NCBI GenBank assembly: GCA_937891875.1
Contig: CALATR010000980.1
Coordinates: 1 to 5,000, forward strand
From: an uncultured Pseudomonadota bacterium
GTDB taxonomy: Bacteria; Myxococcota_A; UBA796; GCA-2862545
Direction of reading: 5' to 3'
DNA length: 5,000 bases
Shown: positions 1 to 5,000 of the stretch, piece after piece
Layout of the letters: every line of letters starts with the position of its first letter
Numbering within the stretch: the first letter of the stretch is position 1
Position numbers and translations under genes: made by a program
The notes under the pieces: model-generated
Told to the model about the DNA's origin: nothing
The model's input: the letters and a program-made list of their open reading frames with translations, nothing else
The model's database searches: none

Positions 1-56
1 CCCGCCACTCCCCCGCTCGGAGCAACGGCACCCTCGCCAGCGGACCCGACCCCCCC
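1..56. other. Short tail downstream of pntB
   Basis: Nothing recognisable is present. A run of eight C (+ strand) at 50-57 abuts and includes the last base of the pntB TAG stop. I see no stem-loop followed by T residues on the minus strand, so a terminator, if any, lies outside the window. A purine-rich GGGGGAG at about 9-15 (minus strand) could precede a further gene beyond position 1, but this cannot be tested here. Confidence 0.4.
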
Positions 57-1547
57 CTAAGCCGCCTTCTCCCGGCTCTTCAGCGCCGCGTTCAGCGTCT
101 CCATCGAGTCGCGCGCGTCCCCGAAGTACATGCGCGTCTTCTCGCGCAGGAACAGCGGGTTCACGATGCCAGCGTAGCCCTTGCCGCGGCCGCGCTTCAG
201 CACGATCGTGTGCTTCGCCTCCCAGGCGTGGAGCACCGGCATGCCGGCGATCGGGCTGTGAGGGTCGTCCAGCGCGTCGGGGTTCACGATGTCGTTTGCG
301 CCGATGATGAAGACCACGTCCGTCTTGGAGAAGTCGTCGTTGATCTCCTCGAGCTCGAGCACGATGTCGTAGGGCACGCCCGCCTCGGCGAGCAGCACGT
401 TCATGTGGCCCGGAAGTCGGCCTGCGACCGGATGGATCGCGAAGCGGACGTCCACGCCCCGGTCGCGCAGGGTGCGGGTGAAGGTGTGCACCGCCTGCTG
501 GGCCTGGGCGACCGCCATGCCGTAGCCGGGCACGATGATGACCGACTTCGCGTCGTCCAGCACCTCGACCAGGGCGTCCGTCTCGATCTCGGTCATCTCC
601 CCCTCGACCACCCGCGCGGGGCCGGTCGACTTGCCGGTGCCGAAGCCACCGAAGACCACGTTCCAGATGGAGCGGTTCATGGCGCGGCACATGATGACCG
701 ACAGGATCGCGCCCGACGAGCCCACCAGGGCGCCGGTGACGATCAGCAGATCGTTCTCGAGCATGAAGCCCGCCGCTGCGGCGGTCCAGCCCGAGTAGCT
801 GTTGAGCAGGCTGACGACGACGGGCATGTCCGCACCGCCGATCGCCATGACCAGGTGGGCGCCCAGGATCGCGGCGATGATGGTGGCCACGAGCAGGAAG
901 TAGACTCCCAGCTCCGGCACGATGAACATCGGCACGATGAGGCCGACGGTCGCGAGCACCATCAGGATGTTGAGGACGTGGCGACCGGGCAGGAGCAGGG
1001 GCTTGCCCGAGAGCTTGCCGTCGAGCTTGAGCCACGCGATCACGGAGCCGGTGAAGGTGATGGCGCCGATGATCACGTCGAGGAAGATCTCGATGACGTG
1101 CACGATGTGCTCGCCGGTGATCGCGGTGGCGGCCGTCGTGGCCGCGGCAGCCGCCTCATGGCCGTCTGCGACCTCGGCGGCGTGCGAGCCGTCCATCGCC
1201 AGGAAGGTCGAGAAGCCGACCAGCACCGCGGCGAGCCCGACGAAGCTGTGCAGCATGGCGACGAGCTGGGGCATCGAGGTCATCTGCACGCGCAGGGCGA
1301 GGATGATGCCGACCACGCCGCCCAGGATGACCCCGCCGAGGATCAGCGGGTAGCCGATCATCGCCTGGTCGAGCACGGCGATCTTGGGGTGGGCGAGGGT
1401 CGCGACGACCGCCACGACCATGCCCAGGATGCCGAAGGTGTTGCCGCGACGCGCGCTCTCCTGGTTGGACAGGCCGCCCAGCGACAGGATGAAGAGCACG
1501 GCGGCGACGAGGTACGCGGTGGTCAGGAGTCCGTCCATCTCCGGCAT
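57..1547 (-). CDS. pntB: NAD(P)+ transhydrogenase, beta subunit (proton-translocating)
   Basis: 496 residues; E. coli PntB has 462. The N-terminal 290 residues or so are hydrophobic, with about nine membrane helices forming most of the proton channel: AMLHSFVGLAAVLVG (97-111) holds His100, equivalent to the proton-path His91 of E. coli, and LNSYSGW (248-254) holds Asn249, equivalent to Asn222. GADMPVVVS and NDLLIVTGALVGSSGAILS are near-identical to E. coli. The C-terminal part (about 320-490) is the cytosolic NADP(H)-binding domain III: PGYGMAVAQAQ (340-350), HPVAGRLPGHMNVLLAEAG (372-390), INDDF (402-406), GANDIVNP (416-423), KRGRGKGYAG (451-460) and FGDARDSME near the end. The extra length is mainly an Ala/Thr/His-rich loop at about 118-147. 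In the 2'-phosphate-binding segment the usual Lys-Arg-Ser reads Lys-Arg-Gly. It works only with PntA, encoded immediately upstream, and ends with TAG. Confidence 0.97.
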   Translation of the reverse strand: MPEMDGLLTTAYLVAAVLFILSLGGLSNQESARRGNTFGILGMVVAVVATLAHPKIAVLDQAMIGYPLILGGVILGGVVGIILALRVQMTSMPQLVAMLHSFVGLAAVLVGFSTFLAMDGSHAAEVADGHEAAAAATTAATAITGEHIVHVIEIFLDVIIGAITFTGSVIAWLKLDGKLSGKPLLLPGRHVLNILMVLATVGLIVPMFIVPELGVYFLLVATIIAAILGAHLVMAIGGADMPVVVSLLNSYSGWTAAAAGFMLENDLLIVTGALVGSSGAILSVIMCRAMNRSIWNVVFGGFGTGKSTGPARVVEGEMTEIETDALVEVLDDAKSVIIVPGYGMAVAQAQQAVHTFTRTLRDRGVDVRFAIHPVAGRLPGHMNVLLAEAGVPYDIVLELEEINDDFSKTDVVFIIGANDIVNPDALDDPHSPIAGMPVLHAWEAKHTIVLKRGRGKGYAGIVNPLFLREKTRMYFGDARDSMETLNAALKSREKAA

Positions 1548-1550
1548 TGC

Positions 1551-3098
1551 TCACCCCTTCCGGAACATGCGCAGCATGCGCTGCGTGACGACGAAGCCGC
1601 CGACGACGTTGATGCTGGCGAACAAGATGGCGACCGCTCCGAGGATGGACGCCGTGTCCAGGTGGCCCGAGCCCGCCTGGAGCAGGCCGCCCACCAGGAT
1701 GATGCCGCTGATCGCGTTCGTGACCGCCATGAGCGGCGTGTGCAGCGAGTGGGAGACGTTCCAGATCACCTGCCAGCCAACGAACACGGCCAGCACGAAG
1801 ACCGTGAGGTGCTGGAGCAGACCGCCCGGGGCCCAGCCGCCGATGAGCAGCACGCCGAGGGCGAAGATGATGACGCTGGGCCAGGTGAGGTCGGCCTTCT
1901 TCTTGGGGGCGACCTTGGCGACAGGCGCCGGCTCGGGCTCGGGCTCGGCGGCCTTGGGAGGCGGCGGAGGTGCCGGCTTCTTGGGGGGAGGCCAGCGCAG
2001 CTCGCCCTGCTCGAGGATCAGGCAGCCGCGCAGGATCTCGTTGTCGTGATCGAGCGCCCAGCCCTCGGCGCCGCCGGCCTCGGCCAGCAGGTTCGCGACG
2101 TTGGTGGCGAAGAACTGGCTGGCGACCGTCGGCTGGCGGCTGGTGAGGTCGGTGTAGCCGATGATGGTGACGCCATCGTGGTCGATGACCTCGCCAGGCA
2201 CGGTGAGGTCGCAGTTGCCTCCGTTGGCGGCGGCGAGATCGACCACCACCGAGCCGGGCTTCATCCGCTCCACCATGTCCGTGAGGAAGAGCTTCGGGGC
2301 CGGCCGCCCGGGGATCAACGCGGTGGTGATGACCACGTCGACCTCGTCCGCTTGTTGCCGGAACAGCTCCATCTCCGCGGCGATGAACTCGTCGGACATC
2401 ACCTTGGCGTAGCCACCGCCGCCGTCGCCGGACTCCTCGAAGTCGAGCATGAGGAAGGTGCCGCCGAGGCTCTCGATCTGCTCGCGGACCGCGGGGCGCA
2501 CGTCGAACGCCCGCACCTCCGCGCCGAGTGCCCGGGCCGCACCGATGGCGGCGAGACCGGCGACACCCGCTCCGATGACCAGCACCCGCGCCGGCGGGGA
2601 CTTGCCGGCAGCCGTCATCTGGGCGCCGAAGAAGCCACCGTAGCAGGCCGCAGCCTCGACCACCGCGCGATAGCCGGCGATGTTCGCCATGGACGAGAGC
2701 ACGTCCATCGACTGGGCGCGGGTGATCCGCGGCACCTGGTCGAGCGCCAGCAGGGTCGCCTTGCGGGCAGCGAGGCGCTCCAGCAGGTCCTTGTTGCGAG
2801 CCGGATCGACCAGGCTCACCAGCGTCGCGCCCTCGGGGAGCCGGTCCGCCTCGTGGTGCTCGCCCTCCAGGGACCGCGGGGGGTTCACCTTGAGCACCAG
2901 CTCCGAGCCGGTCCACGCGTCATCGACCAGCTCGCAGCCCGCCTCGGCGAACGCCTTGTCGGGGTAGCCAGCACCCACGCCAGCACCGCGCTCGACCGCC
3001 ACCGTGAAGCCCAGCTTCTGGAGCTTCTTCGCGACGTCCGGGGTGACCGCGACGCGTGCTTCGCTGCCGCTGACCTCGTTCGGTACGCCAATCCGCAT
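1551..3098 (-). CDS. pntA: NAD(P)+ transhydrogenase, alpha subunit (proton-translocating)
   Basis: 515 residues, matching the one-piece PntA of E. coli (510), so the two halves that are separate genes in some bacteria are joined here. The N-terminal part (about 1-368) is the cytosolic NAD(H)-binding domain I: MRIGVPNE start, PRITRAQSMD (123-132) carrying the R-Q-D loop residues Arg124, Gln129 and Asp132, the Rossmann motif GAGVAGLAAIG (176-186) with Asp199 for NAD ribose binding, and mobile-loop Tyr230 in GGYAKVMSDEF. Residues 369-405 are a linker rich in Pro, Glu-Pro and Lys. The C-terminal part has four predicted membrane helices (about 407-424, 429-447, 457-475, 484-503), including WNVSHSLHTPLMAVTNAISG (446-465) and the ending VTQRMLRMFRKG, both very close to E. 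coli. With PntB it forms the complex that couples proton entry to NADP+ reduction by NADH. The TGA stop lies three bases before the pntB start. Confidence 0.97.
   Translation of the reverse strand: MRIGVPNEVSGSEARVAVTPDVAKKLQKLGFTVAVERGAGVGAGYPDKAFAEAGCELVDDAWTGSELVLKVNPPRSLEGEHHEADRLPEGATLVSLVDPARNKDLLERLAARKATLLALDQVPRITRAQSMDVLSSMANIAGYRAVVEAAACYGGFFGAQMTAAGKSPPARVLVIGAGVAGLAAIGAARALGAEVRAFDVRPAVREQIESLGGTFLMLDFEESGDGGGGYAKVMSDEFIAAEMELFRQQADEVDVVITTALIPGRPAPKLFLTDMVERMKPGSVVVDLAAANGGNCDLTVPGEVIDHDGVTIIGYTDLTSRQPTVASQFFATNVANLLAEAGGAEGWALDHDNEILRGCLILEQGELRWPPPKKPAPPPPPKAAEPEPEPAPVAKVAPKKKADLTWPSVIIFALGVLLIGGWAPGGLLQHLTVFVLAVFVGWQVIWNVSHSLHTPLMAVTNAISGIILVGGLLQAGSGHLDTASILGAVAILFASINVVGGFVVTQRMLRMFRKG
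1554..1560 (-). promoter_or_regulatory. Ribosome binding site of pntB inside the end of pntA
   Basis: GAAGGGG on the minus strand lies within the last codons of pntA and ends six bases before the ATG at 1547. It favours this start over the next in-frame ATG at 1538, which would leave a 15-base spacing. The overlap with pntA suggests translational coupling, which would help keep the two subunits in balance. Confidence 0.7.
1878..1994 (-). other. Proline-rich interdomain linker of PntA
   Basis: This segment encodes PntA residues 369-407, joining the NAD(H) domain to the first membrane helix. It has PPP (370-372), five consecutive prolines (377-381, DNA 1956-1970), three Glu-Pro pairs (387-392 region) and a basic PKKK stretch (398-401). 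E. coli PntA also has a Pro/Ala-rich connector here, so position and general character are normal; the proline runs are stronger. Runs of three or more prolines are known to stall ribosomes unless elongation factor P acts. Confidence 0.8.
1931..1948. repeat. Three tandem copies of GCTCGG within pntA
   Basis: The + strand shows GCTCGG three times in exact succession. On the coding strand it encodes the repeated Glu-Pro pairs of the PntA linker. As the unit is six bases, gain or loss of a copy would change linker length by two residues without breaking the frame. Confidence 0.85.
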
Positions 3099-3188
3099 CC
3101 GACCTCCGCCAATTCAGGGACCGGAGACCTACCACAGACGGACCGTGCTTCGCGCCCCCTGCGTCGCAGACCTGACGGGACGCGAACG
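3099..3188. other. Gap between pckA and pntA with short dyads
   Basis: This 90-base stretch has no gene: in the shared reading frame it carries a TAG and a TGA on the minus strand. It holds two perfect short dyads, ACGG-A-CCGT (3138-3146) and CTGCG-T-CGCAG (3159-3169), centres 22 bases apart, plus AGACCT (+ strand) twice at 3125-3130 and 3168-3173. Neither dyad is followed by a T-run on the minus strand, so I see no classic intrinsic terminator, and no convincing -35/-10 promoter either. Whether pntAB is cotranscribed with pckA is therefore open. Confidence 0.5.
3103..3107 (-). promoter_or_regulatory. Ribosome binding site of pntA
   Basis: A consensus GGAGG on the minus strand lies four bases before the ATG at 3098. 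An in-frame TGA occurs six codons upstream of the ATG, and no other start codon lies between, so this start is well determined. Confidence 0.75.
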
Positions 3189-4832
3189 TCAGCCGAGCGC
3201 CTCGGGGCACGCGGCGCGAACCGAGTCCGGCAGGTCGGGCACGGTGTCAGCGTGGTCGCGGAAGATGCGGGCGAGCTTGTCGGCCGCCGCCTCGTAGGCG
3301 GAGAGGTCTCCCCAGGCGTTGCGCGGGTCGAGCAGGCGGTCGTCCACGCCGGGCACGGACCGGGGCACGTGCAGCTTGAACCTGGGGTCCCAGGTGAAGT
3401 TGTCCGGGGACAGGTCCACCCGACCGTCGCGCACGGCGTTGATGATCGCCTTGCTGACGAGGATGTCGACCCGCTCCCGGTCCGGGTGCGCAGGGCCGAG
3501 CCAGCCCGTGTTGACCAGCCACACCTCGGTTCCGCACTTCTGCATCACCTCGTGCAGGAGCTCCGTGTACCAGCGGGGCTTGAGCGGCATGAAGGGCTTG
3601 CCGAAGAAGGCGGAGAACGTCGGGATCGGCTCGTCCACGCCCTTCTCGGTGCCGGGCATCTTGCTGGTGAAGCCCATGGCGAAGTGGAACATGGCGCCGG
3701 CCGCGTCGAGGCGGGCGACCGGAGGCAGCACGCCGAAGCCGTCCGCGGTCAGGAAGGTGATGCAGTCGGGCGCGGTGCTGGTGCCGCTCTCCTTGGCCGA
3801 GTCGACGAACTCGAGGGGGTAGCCGACGCGCCCGTTGGCGGTGATGGAGCCGTTCTTGTAGTCGCAGTCGCCGGCGTGGGTGACGAAGATGTTCTCCGCG
3901 GTCGTGCCATAGCGGATAGCGTCGTAGACCTCGGGCTCCTTGTCCCGGCGCAGGTTCTCGGTCTTGGCGTACTGGCCGCCCTCCATGTTGGAGATGACCT
4001 CGTAGGGCGCCGCCCCGATGTCCACGACGATCTGGTCGTCGGCGACGGGGTAGCCGGTGTTGGACAGGGTCGTCTTGCCGGTGCCGGACAGGCCGGCGTG
4101 GATGGCTGCCCGGCCGCCCTCGCCCTCGGACGCGCCCGCGTGCATGGTCAGGATCCCGGCGAGCGGCAGCAACAGGTTCTGCATCGCGAAGATCGACTTC
4201 TTGATCTGCCCGTTGTAGCGGGTGCCGCCGATGATGGTGGTGCGCTCGCCCACGTGGGTGATGATGAAGGCGCCACCGTTCGTGCCGTCCTCCGCCTCCG
4301 CCTTGACGTCGGGCGCGTGCAGGATGGTCCAGTCGGGCTCGTAGCCGGCGAGCTGGTCGTGGGAGAGGCGCAGGAAGATGTTGTGGGCGAACAGGGCGCC
4401 GACCGCGCGGTCGGTGATCACCCGGACGTTGCGCCGGGTGCGGTCGGTGCGGCCGGACACGCCGTCGTTGACGAAGAGGTGGTCGGCGTCGGCGAGGTGG
4501 GCGACGACCCGGCCCTTGAGGCGGTCCCACACGTCCGGACCGATGGGCAGGTTGTCGAACTCGCCCGCGGCGGCGTCACCCCAGTTCATCACGTCGTCCT
4601 GGGCGTGTCCGGCGATCTCGATGGAGGGGTCGCGCACCCAGAAGGAGTTCTTGGCCGCGCGGCCGAAGTAGGGCGCGGTGTCCTGCCACAGCGCCCCGTT
4701 GTTCAGCACCCGGGCCTGACCCGACTGCACACCCAGTGCGTAGAGGGCGTCGACGTCCAGGTTGCGGAACACCACGCCGGACGGCTGGATCCCCGCTTTG
4801 ACACACAAGATACGCGGATCGACGAAGGCCAT
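3189..4832 (-). CDS. pckA: Phosphoenolpyruvate carboxykinase (ATP)
   Basis: 547 residues, close to the family's usual 530-540. The ATP-type enzyme is cytosolic and converts oxaloacetate plus ATP to phosphoenolpyruvate, ADP and CO2, the first committed step of gluconeogenesis from TCA-cycle carbon. Visible motifs: IGGTRYNGQIKK (201-212; Tyr206, Lys211 and Lys212 match E. coli Tyr207, Lys212, Lys213), MHAG with metal ligand His231, P-loop GLSGTGKTT (247-255), Asp265-Asp266 as second kinase motif, MEGGQYAKT (283-291), Arg335, LTADGFGVLPP (361-371), TPTFSA-like PTFSAFFG (404-411), LVNTGW (439-444) and LDPRNAW (501-507). Oddities: the substrate loop usually written TGRSPKDK reads FGRAAKNS (56-63, Arg58 kept); the conserved GDDEHGW-type segment is not conserved beyond DD; the adenine-side ISIKxTRAII region reads VDILVSKAII (455-464). 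These suggest a divergent branch of the ATP family, not decay, because the frame is intact and catalytic residues remain. The ATP donor is inferred from family membership. It is the first of three same-strand genes, with its own leader and ribosome binding site. Confidence 0.95.
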   Translation of the reverse strand: MAFVDPRILCVKAGIQPSGVVFRNLDVDALYALGVQSGQARVLNNGALWQDTAPYFGRAAKNSFWVRDPSIEIAGHAQDDVMNWGDAAAGEFDNLPIGPDVWDRLKGRVVAHLADADHLFVNDGVSGRTDRTRRNVRVITDRAVGALFAHNIFLRLSHDQLAGYEPDWTILHAPDVKAEAEDGTNGGAFIITHVGERTTIIGGTRYNGQIKKSIFAMQNLLLPLAGILTMHAGASEGEGGRAAIHAGLSGTGKTTLSNTGYPVADDQIVVDIGAAPYEVISNMEGGQYAKTENLRRDKEPEVYDAIRYGTTAENIFVTHAGDCDYKNGSITANGRVGYPLEFVDSAKESGTSTAPDCITFLTADGFGVLPPVARLDAAGAMFHFAMGFTSKMPGTEKGVDEPIPTFSAFFGKPFMPLKPRWYTELLHEVMQKCGTEVWLVNTGWLGPAHPDRERVDILVSKAIINAVRDGRVDLSPDNFTWDPRFKLHVPRSVPGVDDRLLDPRNAWGDLSAYEAAADKLARIFRDHADTVPDLPDSVRAACPEALG

Positions 4833-4838
4833 GGCTCA

Positions 4839-4843
4839 CTCCC
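4839..4843 (-). promoter_or_regulatory. Ribosome binding site of pckA
   Basis: On the minus strand GGGAG lies six bases before the ATG at 4832. An in-frame TGA sits two codons upstream of that ATG, so translation cannot begin further upstream in this frame. Site and stop codon together fix the pckA start. Confidence 0.7.
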
Positions 4844-4897
4844 GCACTCGAGGCTCCGAGGCGGTGGTGAGTAACGTGATGAGTCGTACAGGGGGCG

Positions 4898-4918
4898 CAA
4901 GGGTCGACCTTGACAAGG
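4898..4918. promoter_or_regulatory. Candidate operator: CAAGG/CCTTG inverted elements
   Basis: On the + strand CAAGG (4898-4902) is followed after five bases by its inverse CCTTG (4908-4912), then after one base by another CAAGG (4914-4918). The middle also contains the 8-base perfect palindrome GGTCGACC (4902-4909). The cluster lies 66 to 86 bases upstream of the pckA start codon, a normal place for a regulator to bind. No known regulator is recognised from the sequence. The elements are short, and the assignment rests only on symmetry and position. Confidence 0.25.
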
Positions 4919-5000
4919 CGGTGACCTCCGCTCGACCCGTGGCCAGCTAGATCCGAAGCGCTGTTTGTGGAGTCGCTGTGCGAAGCTCGCTTGTCCTGAC

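Larger units (their letters stand above)
4833..5000. other. Non-coding region upstream of pckA
   Basis: These 168 bases precede the pckA start codon and should contain its promoter and any operator. Read on the minus strand, I could not find a convincing -35/-10 pair: TTGTCA occurs at 4910-4915 (reverse complement of TTGACA) but no good -10 sits at normal spacing. The pentamer TGAGT (+ strand) occurs twice at 4868-4872 and 4880-4884, 12 bases apart, and CGAAGC occurs at 4954-4959 and 4981-4986; both are short enough to be chance. A denser inverted-repeat cluster at 4898-4918 is listed separately. No credible gene starts here on either strand; what lies beyond 5000 is unknown. Confidence 0.6.

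Noticed and set aside
50..57. Run of eight C as a possible phase-variation tract
   Set aside because: It overlaps only the last base of the pntB stop codon and lies otherwise outside the gene, so slippage would not change any protein seen here.
1536..1538. Alternative pntB start at the second ATG
   Set aside because: The ATG at 1547 has the better spacing to the ribosome binding site. Starting three codons later would leave a 15-base gap; the difference is only three residues and does not affect the product.
1156..2916. A 586-codon minus-strand open frame overlapping pntA and pntB out of frame
   Set aside because: The translation is dominated by Arg, Gly, Pro and His, typical of an out-of-frame reading of GC-rich genes. 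The overlapped frames encode well-conserved PntA and PntB.
3247..4530. A 427-codon minus-strand open frame within pckA
   Set aside because: It has the same Arg/Pro/His-rich composition and lies wholly inside the intact pckA, which shows conserved family motifs throughout in its own frame.
210..4874. A plus-strand open frame of 1554 codons running antisense across all three genes
   Set aside because: It is explained by codon bias. The three genes happen to share one minus-strand frame and strongly prefer G/C at third positions, so the matching antisense frame lacks stops. The translation is a low-complexity mixture of Arg, His, Asp, Glu, Val, Ala and Gly with no recognisable domain, and it begins within pntB with GTG and no evident ribosome binding site.
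4910..4915. A perfect TTGACA (-35 consensus) on the plus strand
   Set aside because: No -10-like hexamer lies 16-19 bases downstream, no plus-strand gene starts before the window end, and the hexamer is part of the CCTTG-A-CAAGG symmetry.
4762..4950. A 62-codon plus-strand open frame covering the pckA start and its leader
   Set aside because: It is mostly antisense to pckA, has no recognisable domain, and its only unique part overlaps the probable control region of pckA.

Overview
The window comes from a GC-rich bacterial genome (roughly two thirds G+C by eye, with strong G/C preference at third codon positions). It holds three complete, intact genes, all on the minus strand and in transcription order pckA, pntA, pntB. 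Every gene-sized stretch is accounted for. I see no RNA genes, insertion sequences, CRISPR arrays or phage genes. The lineage cannot be fixed from these genes. The one-piece PntA, ATP-type PckA and high GC would fit a proteobacterium-like or myxobacterium-like organism, but that is a weak inference.

Layout, following transcription from right to left. Positions 4833-5000 are a non-coding leader upstream of pckA with a small cluster of inverted CAAGG/CCTTG elements. Positions 3189-4832 encode ATP-dependent phosphoenolpyruvate carboxykinase, with a complete P-loop and metal ligands but several unusual active-site loops. Positions 3099-3188 are a 90-base gap with two short perfect dyads and a strong ribosome binding site. 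Positions 1551-3098 encode the alpha subunit of proton-translocating NAD(P)+ transhydrogenase, with a proline-rich linker between its NAD(H) domain and its membrane helices. Positions 57-1547 encode the beta subunit. The pntA stop and the pntB start are separated by only three bases and lie in the same reading frame. Positions 1-56 are a short G-rich tail (read on the coding strand) with no gene visible.

Functionally, PntA and PntB form one membrane complex that uses the proton gradient to drive hydride transfer from NADH to NADP+, supplying NADPH. PckA converts oxaloacetate to phosphoenolpyruvate at the entry to gluconeogenesis. Placing them side by side suggests growth on organic acids, lipids or amino acids, where glucose-type carbon and NADPH must both be made. 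That link is inferred from gene order only.

I found no evidence for a new multi-gene system here. The points worth a second look are the divergent PckA active-site loops, the in-frame pntA/pntB junction, the polyproline linker, the enlarged PntB loop and the possible operator upstream of pckA.
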